Below, in pieces: positions 57,247 through 64,000 of a stretch of DNA of 64,000 nucleotides (positions are counted from its first letter, which is position 1; each line of letters begins with the position of its first letter). The stretch lies in NCBI RefSeq assembly GCF_047126315.1, contig NZ_CP138953.1, positions 4,402,001-4,466,000 of the forward strand, read 5' to 3'. The notes beneath the pieces were generated by a model that was given only the letters and a program-made list of their open reading frames with translations, did no database searches and was not told where the DNA came from. Position numbers and translations under genes: made by a program. Origin of the DNA: Shimia sp022448905 (GTDB taxonomy: Bacteria; Pseudomonadota; Alphaproteobacteria; Rhodobacterales; Rhodobacteraceae).

Positions 57247-57963
57247 CACTTGGTCAAACGGTCTGCCTATCACCGGACACCCCAACGTGCGCTGCAACGC
57301 GGCCACCAGCTCATCCACCGTTTCCGTGGTCACAAACAGGCCGCCAGTCTCATCCGCCAGACACCGCGCCACGGTGGTGTCAGTCAACGGATCTTGCTCC
57401 GGGTTGTTCCAGGCAAAGAAATCTACCTCGGCCCGGAAGCCAATCACATGCACCACCAAATCCCGTGCCGTTGCTCGAAACGCCTGTGCCATCTCACAAG
57501 GCCGCCCGCCACAGGTTTCATTGCCATCGGTCACCAGCACCACAACGCCGGGGCTGTTGCGGTAGTCCATCGCCTCTGCCGCCTGCTGCACCGCCGCTGT
57601 CAACGGCGTCAGCCCATCCGGTTGCAACCCATCAATCGCTGCAATCACCGGCTCGGCTGCGTTCTCAACCGGCCGAAATCGCAGATCCACATTTGCACAA
57701 GCCCCGCCCGCGCCGGGCCCATAAGTCATCAACCCGACCCGACGATAAGGCGCTATGTCCGGCATCGCCCGGCGGATCGCCTGCCGCGCCTCGACAATGC
57801 GGGTGTTGGGGCCGGTCTCAAAACTGATTTCCGCCATGGAGGTGGAGCCGTCAAACACCAGCATCGCGTCCGTCGCGCAGCTTCCTACCTGCGCCGAAGG
57901 AGCATAGGGGCCGCTCATCATCGCGACGGTTGCCGCCACTGTCAGTGCCAAAACCTGTTTCAT
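57229..57963 (-). CDS. Exported von Willebrand factor type A domain protein
   Basis: The 244-residue protein has a signal peptide (KQVLALTVAATVAMMSGPYAPSAQ) and a VWA domain. DAMLVFDGSTSMAEISF contains the MIDAS motif as D-G-S-T-S, the Thr position is in DGLTPLTAAV (about 118), and VVLVTDGNETCGG (about 140) supplies the second Asp. Four or more cysteines suggest disulfides in the periplasm. Such proteins usually bind metal-dependent partners in complex assembly. The partner is unknown. The ATG at 57963 is used; 7 residues upstream are unlikely. Confidence 0.85.
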   Translation of the reverse strand: MKQVLALTVAATVAMMSGPYAPSAQVGSCATDAMLVFDGSTSMAEISFETGPNTRIVEARQAIRRAMPDIAPYRRVGLMTYGPGAGGACANVDLRFRPVENAAEPVIAAIDGLQPDGLTPLTAAVQQAAEAMDYRNSPGVVVLVTDGNETCGGRPCEMAQAFRATARDLVVHVIGFRAEVDFFAWNNPEQDPLTDTTVARCLADETGGLFVTTETVDELVAALQRTLGCPVIGRPFDQVKTRPV

Positions 57964-58126
57964 GATGCCAGTCTGGCACCTCACCTGCCAAGCTGTCCAA
58001 CGCGACCACGCTTTCTCCCCACAAGCGCGGTCACATTTCCGTCAATGACCCCTTCGACACACAGGGTATTCCAAAGTACTCCACATCAGATTACCATACC
58101 GCCACACCAGTTACCCCAGGATACCC

Positions 58127-59239
58127 ATGACCACCGACCACCACATCCCGCGCCCCTTAGAAGCCGAGCAAGTCGCCAGCCTGCTGAACCCCGATCCCTT
58201 GGTAGGCGAAAGCGCTGGGCTGTTCCTCGCAGCCCCACGGCGCACGGGCAAAAGCACCTTCCTACGCCGCGACCTCGCCCCGCTTCTGGAGCAGCAGGGC
58301 AAATGCGTGCTCTACGTGGACCTCTGGGCCGACCGCAGCTCTGATCCGGCCAAGCTGATCACTGCCTGCCTCGCCAAGGCGCTCAAGGACAACGACAGCT
58401 TGATCGCCAAATTACACCGCAATGTGCCCTTCACCTCCGTCGGCGCGCTGGGCTTTAGCGTGAACCTGAAGTCGGCGGGCCAATGGGAAGGCACCATCCC
58501 CGATGCGCTCCTACTGCTCTGTGAGGCCACGCAAAAAGACGTGGTGTTGATCATCGACGAGGCCCAGCAAAGCCTCGCCACTGAGGCGGGCAAAAACGCC
58601 ATGTTCGCCCTCAAAGCCGCCCGCGACGCGGTGAATCAATCCGGCCTGCCCAACCGGCTTTATCTGGTGATGACCGGCTCCCACCGTGACAAACTCGCCG
58701 CGCTGATCCACGACCAGCAAGCCCCGTTCTTTGGCGCCCGCGTGCGCGATTTCCCGACATTGGGCAGCAGCTACAGCACCGCGCTCACGCACCGCATCAA
58801 CGCCCGCCTCGCGCCCGATGCCCAACTCACCGCCGCCACTGTGGGCGCGGTGTTTGACGACCTCGGCCGCCGTCCGGAAATCCTCACCGACTGCCTGCGC
58901 GACTTGATCCTGGAGCCCACCGCTGGCGACGAAGCCCTCCGCACCATCGCCTTGCGCAAAAAACACCAGATGCGCGAAGCCCTGCTGGCCGAAATCAGCA
59001 CGCTCACCAAGCTACAACAGGCGCTGTTGCGCAAAATGGCCACCGAAGGCATCCGGTTCTCGCCCTACACCGACGCCACACGCCAAGCCCTCGCCGGTCC
59101 GGACCGGAAAGCCTACTCCAAAGGCGGCGTGCAAAAGGCGCTGGACGTTCTGCGCGACCGCGGCCTTGTTTGGCGGCCAAGTTTTGGCAACTACGTGCTG
59201 GAAAACGCCGACTTGGCCCAGGCACTGCGAGGGGAGTAG
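58127..59239 (+). CDS. AAA/STAND-like ATPase with winged-helix C-terminus
   Basis: The 370-residue protein has Walker A AAPRRTGKSTFLRRDLAPLLEQQG (about 42-66), Walker B DVVLIIDEAQQSL (about 138-150) and a sensor-1-like LYLVMTGSHRDKLAAL (about 176-191). A helical and winged-helix part (about 240-370) with KGGVQKALDVLRDRGLVWR follows. The order matches archaeal-ATPase-type AAA proteins that are often regulators or mobile-element and defence partners. No nuclease or toxin lies beside it. It stands alone after a 163-base gap without a gene. Confidence 0.8.
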   Translation: MTTDHHIPRPLEAEQVASLLNPDPLVGESAGLFLAAPRRTGKSTFLRRDLAPLLEQQGKCVLYVDLWADRSSDPAKLITACLAKALKDNDSLIAKLHRNVPFTSVGALGFSVNLKSAGQWEGTIPDALLLLCEATQKDVVLIIDEAQQSLATEAGKNAMFALKAARDAVNQSGLPNRLYLVMTGSHRDKLAALIHDQQAPFFGARVRDFPTLGSSYSTALTHRINARLAPDAQLTAATVGAVFDDLGRRPEILTDCLRDLILEPTAGDEALRTIALRKKHQMREALLAEISTLTKLQQALLRKMATEGIRFSPYTDATRQALAGPDRKAYSKGGVQKALDVLRDRGLVWRPSFGNYVLENADLAQALRGE

Positions 59240-59244
59240 CGCGC

Positions 59245-59694
59245 CTATGGGGGGCTGGCCGCCCCAAGCTGCTTAAGCAAATCGCGCAGCACCTCAGTGT
59301 TGTCCGCACCAATCGCCTCTACGCATTGTGCCTCAATATCCCGGATTTGCCGCGCCGCCAAACCGCGCAGCTCCTGACCTTTGTCGGTCACAGACACCAC
59401 CTTGTCCCGCTTGCTGCCCTCGGCAAGCGTCACCTGCAACACGCCGCGTTCCACCAACCGCGCCACCGCCTGCTGCGCCGCTTGTCGCGACATGCCCAAC
59501 TCGCGATGCAACGCCGACAGTTTCAACGTCCGCCCCCGCAGCTGCCCAAACACCCGCATGTCAGAGTCTCGGATCGCCGCAAACTCGGTGGCTTGCCGCC
59601 CCCGATCCATTTCTGCATTCCACCGCCCCAACACGGTCATCATCAGCCCCTTGATATTGTCGGCAAGGAAGCGGTCATCTTTTTTATCAATCAT
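59245..59694 (-). CDS. MarR-family regulator divergent from a multicopper oxidase
   Basis: The 149-residue winged-helix protein contains RDSDMRVFGQLRGRTLKLSALHRELGMSRQAAQQAVARLVERGVLQVTLAEGSKRDKVVSVTDKGQEL (recognition helix about 65-85). The ATG at 59694 is itself inside one of two near-identical palindromes, so binding there would block its own translation start region and transcription. An upstream TTG (59703) is less likely. It probably represses the oxidase gene; the ligand is unknown, copper or a phenolic being candidates by context. Confidence 0.9.
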   Translation of the reverse strand: MIDKKDDRFLADNIKGLMMTVLGRWNAEMDRGRQATEFAAIRDSDMRVFGQLRGRTLKLSALHRELGMSRQAAQQAVARLVERGVLQVTLAEGSKRDKVVSVTDKGQELRGLAARQIRDIEAQCVEAIGADNTEVLRDLLKQLGAASPP

Positions 59695-59701
59695 GGTTGA
59701 C
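59686..59701. promoter_or_regulatory. MarR operator O1 (overlaps marR start)
   Basis: ATCAA-TCATGG-TTGAC resembles the perfect palindrome O2, with one mismatch at the outer end (ATCAA versus TTGAC). It spans the marR start codon at 59694. Confidence 0.6.
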
Positions 59702-59724
59702 AAATGGTCTTTCTATTTTCATTT

Positions 59725-59740
59725 ATCAACCATAGTTGAT
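59725..59740. promoter_or_regulatory. MarR operator O2 (perfect palindrome)
   Basis: ATCAAC and GTTGAT are perfect 6-bp arms around CATA, 18 bases before the oxidase ATG. The centre-to-centre distance to O1 is 39 bases. Confidence 0.65.
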
Positions 59741-59757
59741 GAATGATGGAGAGTTCA

Positions 59758-61233
59758 ATGAACCGCCGCGACTTTCTCAAAACGTCCGGGGCAACCGCCT
59801 TGCTGGCAAGTGCTGGAACAAGCTTCGCACAATCCTCCCTGCGTCCACTCCCATTGATCCCCATGACCGACCTCACCACCGGCATAGAAGGCCGCCTTCC
59901 GCTGACACTGGCTGCGGCCACCCATGATTTTGGCAATGCGGCAGCGAGCGCCACCTACGGCATCAACAACAGCTACCTTGGCCCAGTCCTGCGGGTGAAA
60001 CAGGGTCAAACCCTACCGTTTGACGTGCAAAACAGACTGCACGATGTCACCACATTGCACTGGCACGGCCTGCACATTCCCGGCGACGTGGATGGCGGAC
60101 CTCATCAGGAAATCGCGCCGGGCGACACTTGGGCGCCGGACGTGCCCATTGTCCAACACGCGTCGATGAACTGGTTTCATTCCCACACCCACGGCAAGAC
60201 CGCGCAACAAACCTACAAAGGCCTCGCAGGCGTGATGCTGGTCGAAGATGACGCCAGCCTCGCCGCGGATCTGCCCAAAACCTATGGCGTGGATGACTTC
60301 ACCTTGGTGCTTCAGGACAAGATGTTCGCCGCTGATGGCACGCTCACCTACGACGTCAACGGCGCGGTCTTTGAGGACGGTTTTATTGGCGACACCTTGG
60401 TGGTCAACGGCACCATCGCCCCCGTTGCTCAAAACGTGCCCACCGGCCTCGTGCGCCTGCGCATCCTCAACGCTTGCAACGCCCAATTCCTCACGCTCTC
60501 GATGCAAACCGGCCCCATGCGTGTCATCGCCTCCGACGGCGGCTTTCTGGCGCGCACTGTGGAGACTGACAGCATCCTTATGTCCCCTGGGGAACGCTAT
60601 GAGGTGCTCGTCGACCTGCGCACTGCAGAGAGTAACAGCCTGATGGTTGGCCTGGAACCCGAGGAAGGCCTGTTCAATTTCCTCGGCGGGCTGTTTGGCG
60701 GCGGAAACACCACCGCAACCGCCCTCACCCTGACGCGCACCTCGGACAAGGGATTTGACGGTGCCTTGCCCGATCAGCTTGCCAATCTGGCCCCGCCAGA
60801 CCGCAGCCAAGCCTCCGTCACACGCGACTTCTCCTTGGAAATGACCACCGGTGCCGACCTCGCTGCCTTGGCCGCCAACTGGGGCAATGTCTGCGGCGGC
60901 GGCGCAATGGCGATCAACGGCCAGCCAATGAACATGGACCGCATCGACGAAACTGTGCGCAAGGGCGACACAGAAATCTGGCGCATCACCGTAGACGACC
61001 AACTGCACCCATTCCACATCCACGGCTGCTCATTCCGCATCCTAACGCAAAACGACGCCCCGCCCCCGGCTTATGCCGCCGGATGGAAAGACATGGTGCA
61101 CGTCGAAAACGGCGCCTCCGAAGTGCTTGTCAAATTTGACTACGAAGCCCCGGAAGACGCGCCCTACATGTACCATTGCCACATTCTCGAACATGAGGAT
61201 TGCGGCATGATGGGCCAGTTCACCGTGACATAA
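59758..61233 (+). CDS. TAT-exported multicopper oxidase
   Basis: The 491-residue protein starts MNRRDFLKTSGATALLASAGTSFAQ, a twin-arginine signal. All four copper motifs are visible: TTLHWHGLHIPG (about 98-109), NWFHSHTHGKTAQQ (about 139-152), HPFHIHGCSF (about 418-427) and YMYHCHILEHEDCGMM (about 469-484, with Cys, His and the axial Met). Domain order is that of CueO/SufI-like three-domain oxidases. Likely periplasmic oxidation of Cu(I), phenols or another donor with oxygen. The ATG at 59758 follows GATGGAGAG. Controlled by the divergent MarR protein. Confidence 0.93.
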   Translation: MNRRDFLKTSGATALLASAGTSFAQSSLRPLPLIPMTDLTTGIEGRLPLTLAAATHDFGNAAASATYGINNSYLGPVLRVKQGQTLPFDVQNRLHDVTTLHWHGLHIPGDVDGGPHQEIAPGDTWAPDVPIVQHASMNWFHSHTHGKTAQQTYKGLAGVMLVEDDASLAADLPKTYGVDDFTLVLQDKMFAADGTLTYDVNGAVFEDGFIGDTLVVNGTIAPVAQNVPTGLVRLRILNACNAQFLTLSMQTGPMRVIASDGGFLARTVETDSILMSPGERYEVLVDLRTAESNSLMVGLEPEEGLFNFLGGLFGGGNTTATALTLTRTSDKGFDGALPDQLANLAPPDRSQASVTRDFSLEMTTGADLAALAANWGNVCGGGAMAINGQPMNMDRIDETVRKGDTEIWRITVDDQLHPFHIHGCSFRILTQNDAPPPAYAAGWKDMVHVENGASEVLVKFDYEAPEDAPYMYHCHILEHEDCGMMGQFTVT

Positions 61234-61250
61234 CCCACGCGTTTTCCAGA

Positions 61251-63179
61251 TCACCCCGGCGTGTACCAGATCGGCGAGGTATAGGCCCGCTCGGTGGTGA
61301 TCATGGGCACCGCCGCATCCATCTCCACCCCAAAGCGCTTGGCCTCATAGGCGGTCCAGCGCGGGGTGGGGATCTCAATCACCCGCACATAATAAAACGC
61401 AGACTGGTTGGCCTCAAAATCTGGGTCCTGCCAGGTGCCAATCAGCTCCGCCGCCCCAATGGTGTTGGTCCAAGTCGCATTGGCCACATCCACGGTATTG
61501 CCCACATCCGGCAACTTGCCGTCACCATCCAACGCACGGTCTCCGGCCCAGACGACATTATAGACCTTCTCCTGCGTCTCACCCTCTGCATCCAGCCAGC
61601 CTTTCACAATCTGTATGCGGTCCAGATTGCCCGACAGCGGGTCTTTCAATGCAGCCACCAGGAAGGTGGGCGCAGCGCCATCCTCAGAAACGGCCAGGTT
61701 TCCGCCCATGGGCACCCCCTTGGCGTATCCCGCATCTGCAGGCAGCCGGCTTTGCGCATCTGCCTCGGTAAACTCATACCCGCCAAAGAAGCGCACCAAC
61801 ATGCGTGACCCGGTGGTGGCGTAAGTCTCCTTGCGCATCATCGCGTCAAAGATCGCCGCGCGGGTGTTTTCCTTGGCCCAGACCGCACCAAGCCCGCCAG
61901 CAGCCTGCTTCCAGCCATAAATCGACAGATCTGGGTCCGGCGCCTCTATCACCACATGTTTCCAGCGCTGCGGCTCCGGCTCCACCCCGGAATGCTTGCC
62001 AAAGAAGTTGTCCTCTTGCGCCGTTGCCATCCCGGTATGGGCATCCGTCGCCCCCACCATGCCAAACTTAAACGGGTTTACGCCCAACTCTTGCTCGATC
62101 TTCAAACCTCGCTTGAGCGCCTCCCGCGCATATTCCCCCGCCAGCATGTCCGGTGTCTTGAGCTCCGTGCCATTCAGGTTGGATGCGTCCCAGGTGTCAA
62201 AGTCTGCAAACTCATCATCCGGGCTCAGGAACGGATGCGCCTCCCCATCACCTTTGATCTGCGTTGGTTCATAAATAGGTTCAAACCGTGCCCGCATCTC
62301 GGCAATCTCTTTGGTCAAGTCAGATCCGTCCCAGGCGTTCATCGAGAACATGCGCCCATTGGACAGGTTGCCATTGTGCGCAATCGCCAACACCTCACCA
62401 CCCGTGCGTGCCTCATATTCTGCCAAATAGGCCCAGAGGTCTTCGGGGTTCTTACTGTCAAATTGCGAGAAGGGCCGCGTCTGATTGGCCCGCACGCTGT
62501 CATCGCGGAACAGCACATTGCGGTGCAGGTTGTTGGCCCCTTCAGTGGTGTACTCATACCCGATGATCGCGGAGAACACGCCCGGCTCGTTAAACTGATC
62601 CGCCAGCGCCGTGTAATTCTCCCAAGCATGTTTCACCGCCTTGGGGTTATCAATTGGCGGCACATCCCCGGACAGCGAGGCGACAATCTCCATCGCAGTT
62701 TCAAACGCAATTTGCGGATCACCCGCGGTGAGATTTTCGTACCATTCTTTACCGATGGGCGAGGACAAGATCTGCGCATCTCCCCCCAAAAGCTGGGGCA
62801 TCAACCCATACATTTCCGCATGATCGGACACCACCAGCCAATCCAGCGGACGGGACAGCTTTGCCCGTAGCCCATGGGTGGTGGTCACCTCTTCCCCTCG
62901 GGCAAATCGAAACGCATCTTCCTGGGACAACCGCGTCATCGTCCCGGCATCAACCGAGACCATCGTGTGCAAATGGCTGTCGCCCCACAAAGGCACCTGT
63001 GGGAAGTTGCGTCCGGCGTAGGGCGAAAACCCATCCGGCGCCAGCACCACTTCAGTATCGGATTGTTCCGTGTTGAACTCCTGCGCCACCGCCGCAGTGC
63101 CCAGCGCAAGCGAAGACGCCGTAGCGGTCCCCATAAGTGACTTCAAAATCAAGTGAAACTTCCATTGGGCCTTAGGCAT
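61251..63179 (-). CDS. Exported DUF3604 protein
   Basis: The 642-residue protein has a signal peptide (about 1-32, ending AAVAQ) and PHP-like metal-site blocks typical of DUF3604: PLWGDSHLHTMVS (about 63-75), LDWLVVSDHAEMYGLMPQL, ALYIHNG-type text here as EVLAIAHNGNLSNG (about 262-275) and KFGMVGATDAHTGMATAQEDNFFGKH (about 381-406). Many copies are found in marine bacteria; the substrate is not established and a phosphoesterase or amidase-like role is inferred. Convergent with the multicopper oxidase gene (17 bases apart). Confidence 0.88.
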   Translation of the reverse strand: MPKAQWKFHLILKSLMGTATASSLALGTAAVAQEFNTEQSDTEVVLAPDGFSPYAGRNFPQVPLWGDSHLHTMVSVDAGTMTRLSQEDAFRFARGEEVTTTHGLRAKLSRPLDWLVVSDHAEMYGLMPQLLGGDAQILSSPIGKEWYENLTAGDPQIAFETAMEIVASLSGDVPPIDNPKAVKHAWENYTALADQFNEPGVFSAIIGYEYTTEGANNLHRNVLFRDDSVRANQTRPFSQFDSKNPEDLWAYLAEYEARTGGEVLAIAHNGNLSNGRMFSMNAWDGSDLTKEIAEMRARFEPIYEPTQIKGDGEAHPFLSPDDEFADFDTWDASNLNGTELKTPDMLAGEYAREALKRGLKIEQELGVNPFKFGMVGATDAHTGMATAQEDNFFGKHSGVEPEPQRWKHVVIEAPDPDLSIYGWKQAAGGLGAVWAKENTRAAIFDAMMRKETYATTGSRMLVRFFGGYEFTEADAQSRLPADAGYAKGVPMGGNLAVSEDGAAPTFLVAALKDPLSGNLDRIQIVKGWLDAEGETQEKVYNVVWAGDRALDGDGKLPDVGNTVDVANATWTNTIGAAELIGTWQDPDFEANQSAFYYVRVIEIPTPRWTAYEAKRFGVEMDAAVPMITTERAYTSPIWYTPG

Positions 63180-63331
63180 GGCACCCTCCCGGCAACAGTT
63201 TAAACAAAGCTATTGGGAGCGCGCCGGGCCAAAATTCACGCCAAACGCGCAAGTCAATTACACAAAGCCTACCATAGATTGGCCTCGGTCCGTCAAATTT
63301 CGCAGATCTCTACGTTTGCCGCCGTGACATT

Positions 63332-63955
63332 TCAGACCCGTGCGCCGTAGCGCGCCATGAAGGTCGCCACCGCGCCATCCACCACATAGTCGATTTCTTC
63401 CTGGGCAAATTTGGTCTGCACGCCGGTCACTTGCCGCAAGAACAGTCCCGCTTTGCACAGCTCGGCAAACTGATCCGCCGCCAACGCAAAGTCATCCACT
63501 TCCAGCTCACCGCGCTCCTCGGCCATGTAGAAGAACTCGATCAGGCGGGTTTTCAAAATCCCCGGCCCGGTCTCATAAAACTGCCGCCCAATGTCGGGAA
63601 ACCGCTCGCCTTCGGCCACGCAAACCCGAAACATATTGCGCCCGAAGTCCGACAGGATGATCGCCATCAAACCGCGCCCGACAATGCCCAGCACCTCTGG
63701 AACGGGCCGCGCCAGATCCACCTGCGCTTCAAGCCCCTCTGCCTGCAAAATGCACTCCCGCCTTGCCACTTCGGCAAACAGCATCCGCTTGTCCGGGAAA
63801 TAGTTGTACAACGTCGCCTTAGAGACCCCGGCATTCTGCGCGATCACATCCATGCTCACGCTTTCAAAGCCGTGCGACATGAACAACGCCCGCGCGCTGT
63901 CCACCACCTGTGCAAATTTGCGCCCCTTTTTCAGGATGGCCACGGTGTCAGTCAT
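63332..63955 (-). CDS. TetR-family transcriptional regulator
   Basis: The 207-residue protein has an N-terminal TetR helix-turn-helix (KFAQVVDSARALFMSHGFESVSMDVIAQNAGVSKATLYNYFPDKRMLFAEVA) and a C-terminal all-helical domain of the AcrR-like TetR_C group. It lies upstream of and in the same direction as the DUF3604 gene, separated by 152 bases without a gene. The last 45 bases of the window hold only its promoter side. Ligand unknown. Confidence 0.9.
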   Translation of the reverse strand: MTDTVAILKKGRKFAQVVDSARALFMSHGFESVSMDVIAQNAGVSKATLYNYFPDKRMLFAEVARRECILQAEGLEAQVDLARPVPEVLGIVGRGLMAIILSDFGRNMFRVCVAEGERFPDIGRQFYETGPGILKTRLIEFFYMAEERGELEVDDFALAADQFAELCKAGLFLRQVTGVQTKFAQEEIDYVVDGAVATFMARYGARV

Positions 63956-64000
63956 ATATCTCTCATAGGCGTTATCCGGCCTCCCGGTGAGTGTAACGGG

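Noticed and set aside
1..64000. tRNA, rRNA, CRISPR, insertion sequence or prophage
   Set aside because: No tRNA cloverleaf, repeat-spacer array, transposase or phage structural gene was recognised on either strand; a program scan was not possible.

Overview
The window looks like chromosomal DNA of a marine Roseobacter-group alphaproteobacterium (Rhodobacteraceae). The evidence is high GC with an AT-poor third codon position, MipZ (the alphaproteobacterial division-site ATPase), an exosortase E/VPEID-CTERM pair, a GTTC-N7-GTTC LexA box, DUF2794 and DUF2783 proteins, and the alphaproteobacterial order ffh ... rpsP ... rimM ... trmD ... rplS-rpmE. I see no rRNA, tRNA, CRISPR array, transposase or prophage. 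The text below goes left to right.

1-3.3 kb: a DMT exporter (cut by the window edge) with its LysR regulator, an FMN azoreductase, a prolyl-tRNA editing protein and a compositionally odd membrane protein. 3.4-15.5 kb: a translation and secretion block in which ffh, rpsP, rimM, trmD, rplS and rpmE are interleaved with four tandem RimJ/RimL-type acetyltransferases, a chorismate mutase, bluB, a sulfotransferase-like gene, a YegP protein, a GH25 lipoprotein and a MarR-controlled membrane protein. 15.5-23.5 kb: mixed single genes (MFS carrier, alpha/beta hydrolases, VOC protein, a GIY-YIG-like orphan, TetR plus SRPBCC pair, PLP trans-sulfuration enzyme, RluE).

23.6-26.4 kb: mipZ followed after 3 bases by exosortase E/protease, with its Trp/Gly-rich VPEID-CTERM substrate convergent to it. 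27-36.6 kb: homogentisate catabolism (MarR, hmgA, MBL hydrolase, fahA, accessory genes, FAD monooxygenase, DUF2783, maiA, HpaR-type regulator). This converts homogentisate through maleylacetoacetate and fumarylacetoacetate to fumarate plus acetoacetate. It sits next to a complete five-gene branched-chain-type ABC importer (36.9-41.7 kb) that may feed it.

41.7-52.5 kb: a DUF3095 cyclase-like protein, MFS carrier, asd, a DUF4139 protein, a small protein with a structured leader, and a tight operon of leucyl aminopeptidase, NlpC/P60 hydrolase and agmatinase; then GNAT and DUF2794. 52.8-59.2 kb: NUDIX, an imuB without imuA or dnaE2 beside it but with a perfect LexA box, cytochrome c-prime-like protein, I78-type lipoprotein, glutathione-dependent formaldehyde dehydrogenase, VWA protein and an AAA ATPase. 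59.2-64 kb: a MarR regulator divergent from a TAT-exported multicopper oxidase with paired palindromic operators between them, a DUF3604 protein and a TetR regulator.

Regulatory DNA is unusually readable. There are inverted-repeat operators for several MarR/TetR/LysR regulators, a hairpin covering the bluB start codon, three copies of a bipartite Roseobacter-type intergenic hairpin element, and a pair of plus-strand terminators with no plus-strand gene in front of them. All functional statements rest on reading motifs and gene order; no database search was run.
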